This document shows, piece by piece, positions 46,392 to 55,028 of a stretch of DNA of 64,000 bases. The notes below the pieces were generated by a model. The model saw nothing but the letters and a program-made list of their open reading frames with translations. It did no database searches and was not told the DNA's origin. Position 1 is the stretch's first letter. Each line of letters opens with the position of its first letter. The position numbers and the translations under genes are program-made. The DNA is from Gammaproteobacteria bacterium (lineage in GTDB: Bacteria > Pseudomonadota > Gammaproteobacteria > Tenderiales > Tenderiaceae): positions 1-64,000 of the forward strand of contig JAKFXL010000004.1 of NCBI GenBank assembly GCA_021731365.1, in the 5' to 3' direction.

Positions 46392-47072
46392 CTAAAACGG
46401 CAGCAGGTGGCCGCTCTCGATCCTTAATATACGGTCCATCTTGGCCGCCAGTGCCATGTCGTGGGTCACCACCACAAAGCTGGTGCCCAGCTCGCTGTTC
46501 AGCTCCAGCATCAACTCATAGACCTGCGCCGCTGTCTGCTGATCAAGGTTGCCGGTAGGTTCATCCGCCAAGACACACTGCGGTTTGGTCACCAGGGCGC
46601 GGGCCACGGCAGCACGCTGCCGCTCGCCACCCGATAGCTCACTCGGTTTATGTTTCAGGCGATGTGCCAGCCCTACCCGTGTGAGCAGTGTAACGGCGGC
46701 ACTGCTGGCAACCTCCGGCGAGTCGCCACGGATCAGCAGTGGCATCGCCACATTCTCCAGCGCGCTGAACTCAGGTAACAGGTGGTGAAACTGGTAGATA
46801 AAGCCAAGGGCGCGGTTACGCAGTTCACCACGCTGTTTTTCACCCATGCGGGGCAGGGAGTGGCCATTAACCTGCACCTCACCACTGCTGGGCAGATCCA
46901 GCCCACCCAACAGATGCAACAGCGTGCTCTTGCCAGAACCGGAGGCCCCGACAATCGCCACCCGTTCACCTCTGTTGATAGAGAGGTTGATACCGGTCAA
47001 TACATCTACCGCCAGACCCGCATCCATAAAACGTTTTGATAGATTGCTGCAAGACAACACTACGTTACTCAT
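46392..47072 (-). CDS. lolD: Lipoprotein release ATPase LolD
   Basis: ATPase of the Lol system, which extracts outer-membrane lipoproteins from the inner membrane. 226 residues with Walker [10 protein letters not shown], the LolD-typical [11 protein letters not shown], the signature [14 protein letters not shown] and Walker [13 protein letters not shown]. Its start overlaps the lolC stop by 8 nt. BamD and the other lipoproteins in this window are its expected cargo. Confidence 0.95.
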   Translation of the reverse strand: MSNVVLSCSNLSKRFMDAGLAVDVLTGINLSINRGERVAIVGASGSGKSTLLHLLGGLDLPSSGEVQVNGHSLPRMGEKQRGELRNRALGFIYQFHHLLPEFSALENVAMPLLIRGDSPEVASSAAVTLLTRVGLAHRLKHKPSELSGGERQRAAVARALVTKPQCVLADEPTGNLDQQTAAQVYELMLELNSELGTSFVVVTHDMALAAKMDRILRIESGHLLPF

Positions 47073-48312
47073 AACGCAACGCCTCCGCGGGTTGGGTTCG
47101 TGAGGCGCGCCAGGCGGGATAGAGTGTCGCCAGCAGACTCAGGAAAAATGAAATCAGGCTGATGGATACCACATCTGAGACCTTCATCTCCGATGGCAGG
47201 TTACTGATGTAGTAGACATCCGGTGCCAGAAACTTCAGCCCCAACATACGTTCAATGGCAGGCACAAGCACATCGATATTGTTGGCCAGTGTGATGCCCC
47301 CTGCCAACCCCAGCAGTGTGCCAAACAGACCGATCACCACCCCCTGGACAATAAAGATACGCATGATGCGCCCAGGGCTTGCCCCCAGCGTCCGCAAAAT
47401 GGCGATGTCGGCCTGTTTGTCTGTCACCACCATCACCAGGGTCGAGACAATATTAAACGCCGCCACCGCCACAATCAGCATCAGGATCACAAACATCACG
47501 ATCTTCTCCGTACGCACAGCGCGGAAGAAGTTGGCGTGTTGCAGTGTCCAGTCCGTCACCACGTAACCACGGGGCAACTCACCCACCATCGTCTGGGTCA
47601 ACATCGGTGCGGCAAACATATCGGTCAGTTTTAAACGCACCCCGGTCACCTCATCGGGCTGAAGAAACAGTCGCGCCGCATCCTCAAGGTGGATCAGTGC
47701 CAGCGCATTGTCATACTCATACATGCCCGCCTCAAATACACCGGTGACGGTAAACCGTTTCAGGCGCGGCACAATCCCCACCGGGGTAACACTCGCCTGC
47801 GGCGTAACCAGGGTGATCTTGTCACCCAAATAGACCCCCAGGCGATTGGCCAGATCTTTACCCAGAATAATGCCAAACTCACCCTGTTTGAGATCACTCA
47901 GTTCACCCAGCAACATCTTGTCCGCCAGGTTTGAGACCTTGGGCTCCTGGTCCGGCAAAACACCACGAATCATCGTACCGCTCACCACACCGTTGTAGCT
48001 CAACATCCCCTCCGCAGCTACATAAGGTGCCAGCGCCTCAATCTCCGGATAGCGTGTCAACAACGGGGGCAGCGACTGCCAGTCACGCATCCCGGCATCC
48101 ACCCCGGTGATAGTCGAGTGTGAGGCCACACCGAGGATACGGGTCCGCAACTCCTGCTCAAAACCGTTCATCACCGACAGCACCGTGATCAGTGCCGTCA
48201 CCCCCAGCGCCACCCCCGCAATGGAGATAAAGGAGATAAAAGAGATGAAGTGGTTACGCCGTTTGGCACGGGTATAACGCAGGCCGATGAAAATTGAGAG
48301 GGGTTTAAACAT
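47065..48312 (-). CDS. lolC: Lipoprotein release permease LolC/E (perhaps LolF type)
   Basis: A 415-residue FtsX-family permease with helix 1 at about 22-47 ([20 protein letters not shown]), a periplasmic domain and three C-terminal helices. A hook-like segment [15 protein letters not shown], characteristic of the LolA-recruiting LolC, is present. The ATG at 48312 gives [18 protein letters not shown], the standard start. Only one permease gene accompanies lolD, so it may work as a homodimer (LolF type); lolE could be elsewhere. Confidence 0.9.
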   Translation of the reverse strand: MFKPLSIFIGLRYTRAKRRNHFISFISFISIAGVALGVTALITVLSVMNGFEQELRTRILGVASHSTITGVDAGMRDWQSLPPLLTRYPEIEALAPYVAAEGMLSYNGVVSGTMIRGVLPDQEPKVSNLADKMLLGELSDLKQGEFGIILGKDLANRLGVYLGDKITLVTPQASVTPVGIVPRLKRFTVTGVFEAGMYEYDNALALIHLEDAARLFLQPDEVTGVRLKLTDMFAAPMLTQTMVGELPRGYVVTDWTLQHANFFRAVRTEKIVMFVILMLIVAVAAFNIVSTLVMVVTDKQADIAILRTLGASPGRIMRIFIVQGVVIGLFGTLLGLAGGITLANNIDVLVPAIERMLGLKFLAPDVYYISNLPSEMKVSDVVSISLISFFLSLLATLYPAWRASRTQPAEALRYE

Positions 48313-48366
48313 GGGGCAGCACATTACCACAATAGCGGTCGAGTTGTGCAGACGAGGGGAGCACTT

Positions 48367-49083
48367 TTAACCCACCCCCGGCGGCAAACCCAGCCATACA
48401 ATTATTGGAATATAGGGTCTGATACGGGTGATCTGATAATCGATTACCGTACCCTCCTCAGTATTCACCTTCACTTTTACTTTGGATCCCACCGCACCAG
48501 TGAGCTGCTGATAACACCACGCTAGGGACTTGCCCGCAGTGGGATGACCATCGATGGCAATAATGCCATCACCACGGTTCAGCCCAACCCGCTCCGCCGC
48601 CGAATCAATCACCACCGACGCAATCCGGATCCACTCACCATCATGGGCCAGGGTGATGCCGATCCCCACCTGTTCAGAAGACTCCAACACAACCTCAGGT
48701 TGCGGCACAGGCGCAACATGGACCACGGGGGGCGGATAGTGGTTCAGCAAATAACTGTACGTCAGTGAAAAGCGGAACAGCGGATCGGCGGGATCAAACA
48801 CCGGATCTACCACCCCCCCCTGCACCATCAGCTCGGCCTCAGAGAGTGGCGTCATGCCGGTAAAGCGATACATACCCTCAATCGCATCGTCCAGCAGCGC
48901 CTCCACCGAAACCGGCTCCACGTAGTGACTCTCAATCTTCGCCACAACCCGCTCAAAATCATACCGCGCCTGCCCCACACTCAACGGCGACGGACCATTG
49001 CTGGCACAGCCGCTCAACAGAACACTGCACAGCAGCATCCCACGCAGTAGACCAGAGAATAAATAAGCGGCGAGCCTCACCAC
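48367..49083 (-). CDS. Lipoprotein with PDZ domain, no protease domain
   Basis: A 238-residue lipoprotein with lipobox LLSGCA (Cys26). Residues about 38-75 (YDFERVVAKIESHYVEPVSV) resemble the N-terminal helical part of CtpA/S41 proteases. A PDZ domain covers about 136-205 (GIGITLAHDGEWIRIASV, LNRGDGIIAIDG). The chain ends soon after it, so no protease catalytic core exists. It may be an adaptor or a decayed protease. I cannot name it. Confidence 0.75.
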   Translation of the reverse strand: MVRLAAYLFSGLLRGMLLCSVLLSGCASNGPSPLSVGQARYDFERVVAKIESHYVEPVSVEALLDDAIEGMYRFTGMTPLSEAELMVQGGVVDPVFDPADPLFRFSLTYSYLLNHYPPPVVHVAPVPQPEVVLESSEQVGIGITLAHDGEWIRIASVVIDSAAERVGLNRGDGIIAIDGHPTAGKSLAWCYQQLTGAVGSKVKVKVNTEEGTVIDYQITRIRPYIPIIVWLGLPPGVG

Positions 49084-49183
49084 ACCGGTTCACCACCGAA
49101 TAAAGTTGGGCAATTTTGCAGCAGTCGCGCCAGACGGTATTGGGTATGGCTTTGCCAACACCACACCCAAACTCCACACAGAG

Positions 49184-49206
49184 TTATCCACAGCAAATGT
49201 GCATAA
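49184..49206. promoter_or_regulatory. Inverted pair of DnaA boxes
   Basis: TTATCCACA (49184-49192) is a perfect DnaA box. TGTGCATAA (49198-49206) is the reverse complement of TTATGCACA, which also matches TTATNCACA. They face each other across 5 nt in the 138-nt gap before the PDZ lipoprotein gene. DnaA binding is predicted, not shown. The pair could also fold as a hairpin. Confidence 0.55.
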
Positions 49207-49221
49207 CCCACTACAAGCGCA

Positions 49222-49884
49222 TTAACCCTGTGCCGTCGCACAATACCCTCTCAAACAGCACTCGCCACACAACGGTTTGGAACGGCACGACTGCTTGGCA
49301 TGGATCACAATCAAGGCGTGATATTCGTTAAACAGCTGCGTCTGCTCTGGCCGCTCGGTATGGTTTGCCTTTAACTGCCCTTCAAAGTGCTGACGCAACT
49401 CTTCATAACGCTCATCCCCCCGGATCAACCCCAACCGCATGAAGATACGACGGGTATAGGCATCAATAACAAAGATCGGGCGGACAAAGGCGTAGAGCAA
49501 CATATCATCCGCGGTCTCCGGCCCGATACCATTGACCGACAGCAGCCCATGACGCAGCGTGGCATCGTCCCACAACTGTAGGGCCGCCTCCCCCCCTTGT
49601 TGCAACAGCCAGCGACAGAAGTTTTGTAGCCGTCGCGCCTTAACGTTGAAGTAGCCCGCAGGACGAATCAACTCAGCCAGCTCTGCTGTCTCCAGTACAG
49701 CAATGGTTTGAGGATCAAGCACATTGGCCTGTTTGAGATTAGCAATCGCCTTTTCAACGTTCAGCCAAGCGGTGCTCTGGGTCAGCACCGCACCCACCAT
49801 CACCTCAAAAGGGGTATCCCCCGGCCACCACCCCTGTGGACCGTAGTGGTCAAACAGGGTGGTATAAACACCCCCTACGCTCAC
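49222..49884 (-). CDS. Endonuclease III-like DNA glycosylase (MagIII-type candidate)
   Basis: A 220-residue HhH-GPD protein. The helix-hairpin-helix is SVNGIGPETA; the position of the catalytic Lys of endonuclease III holds Glu123. The catalytic Asp141 remains (FVIDAYTRRIF). Four Cys near the C-terminus (C-x5-C-x2-C-x5-C) suggest an iron-sulfur cluster with spacing slightly different from E. coli. Loss of Lys points to a monofunctional glycosylase, as in Helicobacter MagIII (3-methyladenine). GTG start overlaps the rluB stop (GTGA). Confidence 0.82.
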   Translation of the reverse strand: MSVGGVYTTLFDHYGPQGWWPGDTPFEVMVGAVLTQSTAWLNVEKAIANLKQANVLDPQTIAVLETAELAELIRPAGYFNVKARRLQNFCRWLLQQGGEAALQLWDDATLRHGLLSVNGIGPETADDMLLYAFVRPIFVIDAYTRRIFMRLGLIRGDERYEELRQHFEGQLKANHTERPEQTQLFNEYHALIVIHAKQSCRSKPLCGECCLRGYCATAQG

Positions 49885-51224
49885 TTACGTGTCTGACGCC
49901 GCTTTGGTTGGCGCGCAGTGGGTGGCCGTGCTGACTTATCGCCGTCGGGACGGCGTGATGGTTTATCACCCTCGGCACGACGGGGTGGTTTGGCACTATC
50001 GGAACGCGGCGCGGCCCTGTCAGAACGCGGCACGGCCTTGTCACCATCACTACGGCGTGGCGACCGGTCACCTTCCGGACGACGGGCAGGTTTATCACCC
50101 TCGGCACGACGGGGTGGTCTGGCGTTATCAGAACGCGGCGCGGCTCTATCAGAACGTGGCGCGGCCCTGTCACCATCACTACGGCGTGGCGACCGGTCAC
50201 CTTCCGGACGGCGGGCAGGTTTATCACCCTCGGCACGACGGGGTGGTCTGGCACTATCGGAACGCGGCGCAGCTCTATCGCCATCACTACGGCGTGGCGA
50301 CCTGTCGCCTTCCGGACGACGGGCAGGTTTATCACCCTCAGCACGACGGGGTGGTCTGGCGTTATCAGAACGCGGCGCGGCCCTGTCACCATCACTACGG
50401 CGTGGCGATTTATCGGCAAAGGGACGCCTTGCCCCCTTGTTCTCCGGTGTGTCACGACTGCCTCTGGTACTGGCCACTTCGGCGATCTTGGGCATGCCCA
50501 CCAGCTGACGCAGCTCATTCATGGCATCGCGATTAAGCTCGTCCCAAGCCCCTGCCTTAAGACCACGGCGCAGGGTGATAAAACCAAACCGGACACGGAT
50601 CAGGCGACTCACCTTCACCCCTTGTGACTCCCAGAGACGGCGCACTTCACGGTTGCGCCCCTCATTCAGGGTGACGTGATACCAGTGGTTGGCCCCCTGC
50701 CCACCCGCATCAGTGATGGTATTAAAACGGGCCATGCCATCTTCCAGCTCCACCCCTTGGGTGAGTCGCTGCAACAGCTCGTTATCCACATCCCCCAATA
50801 CCCGGGTGGCATATTCACGTTCGATCTCGCTGGAGGGGTGCATCAGCAGATTGGCCAGATCACCATCGGTGGTCATCAGGATGACACCGCTGGTATTGAT
50901 GTCGAGCCGTCCCACGGCAATCCAGCGCCCAGCCCGTATCGGCGGCAACTTGGCAAAGATGGTGGGGCGACCTTCAGGGTCGGAGCGGGTGCAGACCTCC
51001 CCCTCCGGTTTGTGGTAGATCAATACCCGTTGCAGGGTTTCGCTGCGCTGTTCCAGACGTAACGCTTTACCATCCAGGGCAATGGCATCACCCCAGTGGG
51101 CCTTGCCACCCAGTGTCGCCACCTCACCATTAACGGTGATGCGCCCCGTTTCGATCATGCGTTCCACTTCGCGGCGCGAGCCGACCCCGGCAGTTGCCAG
51201 CAGTTTTTGTATACGTTCACTCAT
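49881..51224 (-). CDS. rluB: 23S rRNA pseudouridine synthase B with long basic repeat tail
   Basis: A 447-residue protein. Residues about 1-60 are an S4 domain (MSERIQKLLATAGVGSRREV), and about 60-245 form the RsuA-type catalytic domain with the active Asp in GRLDINTSGVIL. Typical RluB is about 290 residues in E. coli. Here about 190 residues of low-complexity Arg/Lys/Asp/Pro sequence follow, built from four repeats. It starts within the scpB stop (TAATG) and ends in the glycosylase start. The tail is probably a disordered RNA-binding arm. Confidence 0.93.
   Translation of the reverse strand: MSERIQKLLATAGVGSRREVERMIETGRITVNGEVATLGGKAHWGDAIALDGKALRLEQRSETLQRVLIYHKPEGEVCTRSDPEGRPTIFAKLPPIRAGRWIAVGRLDINTSGVILMTTDGDLANLLMHPSSEIEREYATRVLGDVDNELLQRLTQGVELEDGMARFNTITDAGGQGANHWYHVTLNEGRNREVRRLWESQGVKVSRLIRVRFGFITLRRGLKAGAWDELNRDAMNELRQLVGMPKIAEVASTRGSRDTPENKGARRPFADKSPRRSDGDRAAPRSDNARPPRRAEGDKPARRPEGDRSPRRSDGDRAAPRSDSARPPRRAEGDKPARRPEGDRSPRRSDGDRAAPRSDRAAPRSDNARPPRRAEGDKPARRPEGDRSPRRSDGDKAVPRSDRAAPRSDSAKPPRRAEGDKPSRRPDGDKSARPPTARQPKRRQTRK
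49935..50440 (-). repeat. Tandem repeats encoding the RluB tail
   Basis: Approximate extent. Four in-frame units of about 108 or 129 bp encode 36- or 43-residue repeats: SPRRSDGDRAAPRSD, then NARPPRRAEGDK, then PARRPEGDR. Units 3 and 4 carry an extra seven residues (RAAPRSD), an internal duplication. Units differ at only a few codons, so array length is probably unstable. All changes keep the reading frame. Confidence 0.85.
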
Positions 51225-52099
51225 TAGGGTATTGCCACTGTTTTATTATCACGCTCTTCGTCGGCGGGTTCAGCCAGTGACTCCACCTCCTCTGGTTCTA
51301 CTTGTTCTGGTTCTACTTGTTCTGAATCTGTTTGTGCTAAATCGATCTGTTCTGGAGCCAGCTCTTCTGGCAACCCACTATCTTCAGGCAATCCAGTCTC
51401 TTCATCTATGTCAGCCATGGCCACGGCGGCAGTTACAATCGTCTCGTCAGACTCATCCCCCTCTTCATCCTGCTGATCATCTTCATGATCAACGCGCAAC
51501 GGGGCGGCGACTGGGGGTTTGGTATCAAACAGGCCAAAATCGAGTTCCCGTTCGATGCTTTCAATATTGCGGATCTCCGCCAACGGCGGCAGGTCACTCA
51601 GGCTTTTAAGATTAAAGTAGTCGAGAAACTGGCGGGTAGTACCGTAGAGCGCAGGTTTGCCCGGCACATCACGATAGCCGATGATTCGCACCCACTCCCG
51701 TTCCAGCAAGCTTTTAACAATATTGGTGCTAACAGCCACACCACGGACATCTTCAATCTCACCACGGGTGATGGGCTGACGATAGGCGATCAACGCCAGC
51801 GTCTCCAATACGGCACGGGAGTAACGTGTTGGCCGCTCTTCCCAAAGGTTGGCAATCCAGCGCGCCAGATCGGACTTCACCTGAAAACGGTAACCACTGC
51901 TCACCTCCACCAGCTCCACACCGCGGCTGGCACAATCGCCCTGGAGTGACTCGATGGCGGCGCGAATATCATCACGGCTCGGCTGCTCCTCATCCAGAAA
52001 GAGCGCCAGGATCTGGTCAATCCCCAGCGGACGGCCTGCCGCCAGCAGCGCCCCCTCAATGATCTGTTTCAAACGGTCAGGGTTAGGATTCATGGACAT
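51224..52099 (-). CDS. scpB: Chromosome segregation and condensation protein B
   Basis: Winged-helix partner of the SMC-ScpA condensin. The folded part spans about 1-185 (LKQIIEGALLAAGRPLGIDQ, YSRAVLETLALIAYRQPITR, VKSLLEREWVRIIGYRDVPG). The last 90 or so residues are strongly acidic, with small repeats of EQVEP type. It overlaps scpA by 17 nt and rluB by 1 nt. The acidic tail contrasts with the basic tail on the neighbouring RluB. Confidence 0.95.
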   Translation of the reverse strand: MSMNPNPDRLKQIIEGALLAAGRPLGIDQILALFLDEEQPSRDDIRAAIESLQGDCASRGVELVEVSSGYRFQVKSDLARWIANLWEERPTRYSRAVLETLALIAYRQPITRGEIEDVRGVAVSTNIVKSLLEREWVRIIGYRDVPGKPALYGTTRQFLDYFNLKSLSDLPPLAEIRNIESIERELDFGLFDTKPPVAAPLRVDHEDDQQDEEGDESDETIVTAAVAMADIDEETGLPEDSGLPEELAPEQIDLAQTDSEQVEPEQVEPEEVESLAEPADEERDNKTVAIP

Positions 52100-52910
52100 G
52101 TTGACGTGTCTTTACATAAATTGGGCCAAAAGGTTCTGTTTGAATAATCTCGATAATGCTCTCTTTGATCAGTTCAAGGATGGCCAGCAGCGTTACCACC
52201 ACCCCCATACGCCCCTCTTTATATTCAAACAGCGTTGTAAACTCGGTAAAACTCTCGGCATTCAGCGCTGCCAGCACATTGGTCATACGTTCCCGCACCG
52301 ACAGCACTTCGCGCTGAATCTGATGGCTGGCAAACATATCCGTGCGGCGCAATACATCCTGAAAGGCCAGCAACAGCTCCTTCAGCTCCAGATCCGGCTG
52401 CGCCTTGACCACGGTAAGATCCGGCCCCTTGGCACTCGCCTCAAAGATATCGCGACCCACACGGGGCAGCTCCTCTATCTCTTCAGCCGCCTGTTTGTAA
52501 CGCTCATACTCCTGTAGCCGCCGGATCAGCTCAGCCCGTGGATCCTCCTCATCCTCCGAGATGCTCTCGGGGCGTGGCAACAACATCCGTGACTTAATCT
52601 CCGCCAGCATCGCCGCCATCAGCAGATACTCCGCCGCCAGCTCAAAGCGCATATCCTGCATCATATCGATGTAGGACATGTACTGGTTGGTAATCTCAGC
52701 GATGGGGATGTCGAGCACATCGAGATTCTGACGGCGAATCAGATAGAGCAGCAGGTCAAGCGGCCCCTCAAACGCCTCAAGGAACACCTCCAGCGCATCG
52801 GGCGGGATATAGAGATCCTGCGGCAGCTGGGTGAACGCCTCGCCATGCACCAAGGCGAAAGGTATCTCCTGCTGTAACGTTAGTTCTGGTGTGGTGTTGA
52901 TTTCGGTCAT
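52083..52910 (-). CDS. scpA: Chromosome segregation and condensation protein A
   Basis: The kleisin subunit bridging SMC heads. The 275-residue protein contains the kleisin landmarks FEGPLDLLLYLIRRQNLDVL and DIPIAEITNQYMSYIDMMQD, plus YLLMAAMLAEIKSRMLLP in the N-terminal half, and ends with a winged-helix region (VVTLLAILELIKESIIEIIQ). The SMC gene itself is not in the window. Confidence 0.95.
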   Translation of the reverse strand: MTEINTTPELTLQQEIPFALVHGEAFTQLPQDLYIPPDALEVFLEAFEGPLDLLLYLIRRQNLDVLDIPIAEITNQYMSYIDMMQDMRFELAAEYLLMAAMLAEIKSRMLLPRPESISEDEEDPRAELIRRLQEYERYKQAAEEIEELPRVGRDIFEASAKGPDLTVVKAQPDLELKELLLAFQDVLRRTDMFASHQIQREVLSVRERMTNVLAALNAESFTEFTTLFEYKEGRMGVVVTLLAILELIKESIIEIIQTEPFGPIYVKTRQHVHES

Positions 52911-53007
52911 TGGTTTACTGTCAATCCGAAGTTAAATTCCCACCCTCTTTGCAAGGGAAAAGTTAGGATGGGGATCACATGCCTAACCATCCGCACATAA
53001 GCGTGGC

Positions 53008-54225
53008 TCAACGATACTCCAACCCCATCGCCTGCCTTACCTCTTCCAGTGTCTTACGGGTCACTTCGCGGGCGGCATCACAGCCATCATTCACAATGCT
53101 GCGCACCAGATTGGGGTTGGCCGTCAGCTCGGCGGCCCGCTCCCGCATCGGTGCCAGTTCGGTAATCACCGCATCGATCACCGGCTGTTTGCACTCCAGA
53201 CAGCCGATACCGGCAGACCGGCACCCCTGCTGCACCCATGCCTTCACCTCCTCATCAGAGTAGACCTGATGCAGCTGCCAGACCGGGCATTTGTCCGGAT
53301 CACCCGGATCGGTACGACGCACCCGGGCAGGGTCCGTAGGCATGGTGCGCAGTTTTTTCTCCACATCCGCCGGCTCTTCACGCAGGCTGATGGTATTGCC
53401 GTAGGATTTGGACATCTTCTGACCATCCAGTCCTGGCATCTTTGACGCCGGTGTCAGCAGCGGTTGCGGCTCTGGCAGGATGATCTTGCCACCCCCTTCA
53501 AGATAACCAAACAACCGCTCACGATCACCCAAGGTGACGTTCTGCTGGCTCTCCAGCAGTGCACGGGCCGTGGCCAGCGCCTCAATATCACCTTTTTCCT
53601 GATAACGTTTACGCAACTCACTGTAGAGCTTGGCATTTTTTTTGCCCATCTTCCGCACCGCCGCACCGGCCTTCTCTTCAAAGTCCGGTTCACGACCATA
53701 CAGGTGGTTAAAACGGCGCGCCACTTCACGAGTCAGTTCAATATGGGAGACCTGATCTTCACCCACCGGTACCAGCCCCGCCTTATATATAAGAATGTCG
53801 GCACTCTGCAACAGCGGATAGCCAAGAAAACCGTAGGTGGCCAGATCCTTCTCTTTGAGTTTTTCCTGCTGATCTTTGTAGGTAGGCACCCGCTCCAGCC
53901 ACCCCAACGGTGTGATCATGCTCAGCAGCAGATGCAGTTCGGCATGTTCCGGCACCCGCGACTGGATAAAGATCTTGGCCGAGCCGGGATTCACCCCCGC
54001 GGCCAGCCAGTCGATGATCATCTCCCAGACGCTGTTGGCGATGCCGCCGACGTTGTCATACTCGGTTGTCAGTGCGTGCCAGTCGGCAGCAAAAAAGAAA
54101 CACTCATACTGATGTTGGAGCTTGACCCAATTTTTAAGCACACCGTGATAGTGGCCAAGATGGAGCCTGCCGGTGGCACGCATGCCTGAGAGGACGCGCT
54201 GATGTTGAGCTGGTACCGTATTCAA
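53008..54225 (-). CDS. trpS: Tryptophanyl-tRNA synthetase, long form with Cys cluster
   Basis: Charges tRNA-Trp. The 405 residues exceed the usual 330 or so. Class I signatures are GRLHLGHYHG (19-28) and QKMSKS (269-274). An insert of about 70 residues (about 184-250) precedes KMSKS. Cys 313, 335, 342 and 345 form C-x21-C-x6-C-x2-C, almost the C-x22-C-x6-C-x2-C site that binds a [4Fe-4S] cluster in Thermotoga TrpRS. The TTG start at 54225 has GGGAAGG 7 nt upstream. Confidence 0.94.
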   Translation of the reverse strand: MNTVPAQHQRVLSGMRATGRLHLGHYHGVLKNWVKLQHQYECFFFAADWHALTTEYDNVGGIANSVWEMIIDWLAAGVNPGSAKIFIQSRVPEHAELHLLLSMITPLGWLERVPTYKDQQEKLKEKDLATYGFLGYPLLQSADILIYKAGLVPVGEDQVSHIELTREVARRFNHLYGREPDFEEKAGAAVRKMGKKNAKLYSELRKRYQEKGDIEALATARALLESQQNVTLGDRERLFGYLEGGGKIILPEPQPLLTPASKMPGLDGQKMSKSYGNTISLREEPADVEKKLRTMPTDPARVRRTDPGDPDKCPVWQLHQVYSDEEVKAWVQQGCRSAGIGCLECKQPVIDAVITELAPMRERAAELTANPNLVRSIVNDGCDAAREVTRKTLEEVRQAMGLEYR

Positions 54226-54258
54226 GTCAAAACCTTCCCTAAACGTTCATCTTTCCCT

Positions 54259-54912
54259 TCAGATACTGAAGAGACTGTAGACCAAATCGATTAATGCCCC
54301 CATGGGCGGATTCATGATGTCAGACAAAAACCCTGTCGCCAGCAGCCCTAACAGTATAAAAAAGCCGTACGGCTCAATCTTGTCATATTTATAAGAGAGC
54401 GGGCCGGGCAACAGCCCTGAGACCACCCGACCGCCATCCAGCGGTGGCAGCGGCAGAAGATTCAGCACCATCAACGCGATGTTGATGAAAATCCCGGCTG
54501 CGCCCATGTAGATCAATGGCTGACCAATAAACGGGGCTGTGGCAATAGTCAACATGCCAATCTTAACCACCAGCGCCCAGATTAGCGCCATCAACAGATT
54601 GGCAATCGGCCCCGCCAGCGCCACAATGGCCATGTCCCGTTTTGGATTACGCAGATTACGCCAAGTAACCGGCACCGGCTTGGCCCAACCAAAGATAAAA
54701 CCACCCAGCATCAGCAGGATAATAGGTACCACCACTGTACCAACAGGGTCGATATGTTTCAGCGGGTTAAGTGTCAACCGCCCCATCATCATCGCCGTTG
54801 GATCGCCGAGCCGTTTGGCTACCCAGCCGTGGGCCACCTCATGCACCGTAATGGCAAATAAAACCGGCAGTGACCAGACCACTACCTTCTGTATCAAGCT
54901 CAACTCATTCAT
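54259..54912 (-). CDS. Site-2 protease family (M50) membrane peptidase
   Basis: A 217-residue intramembrane metalloprotease. The zinc motif HEVAHGW is in the first helix, and NLLPLPPLDGGRV provides the third ligand Asp. Five or six helices are expected. No PDZ or CBS domain is attached, so it is a minimal family member. It lies between trpS and yciO, a common neighbourhood. Substrate unknown. Confidence 0.88.
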   Translation of the reverse strand: MNELSLIQKVVVWSLPVLFAITVHEVAHGWVAKRLGDPTAMMMGRLTLNPLKHIDPVGTVVVPIILLMLGGFIFGWAKPVPVTWRNLRNPKRDMAIVALAGPIANLLMALIWALVVKIGMLTIATAPFIGQPLIYMGAAGIFINIALMVLNLLPLPPLDGGRVVSGLLPGPLSYKYDKIEPYGFFILLGLLATGFLSDIMNPPMGALIDLVYSLFSI

Positions 54913-55028
54913 CGGCGGAGTATAACCCTTTTCCCAAAACCAGCCATTACCTAATTGATTTAGCAGAAGTTATGGACGTTTATTAATCTTCTACATTAAC
55001 TTTAGAGAAAGTAGGCTTCAGTACAGAA

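Noticed and set aside
49935-50440. Possible CRISPR array
   Set aside because: The repeats are adjoining and coding with no unique spacers, and every change keeps the rluB frame.
49889-50536. Long plus-strand open frames (215 and 196 codons) opposite the rluB tail
   Set aside because: They are shadows of the repeat array, which lacks stops on the other strand because of its biased codons. The minus-strand frame continues from a genuine RluB domain.
53464-54189. A 241-codon plus-strand frame opposite trpS
   Set aside because: It is antisense to a complete TrpRS, has no recognisable domain and no ribosome binding site.
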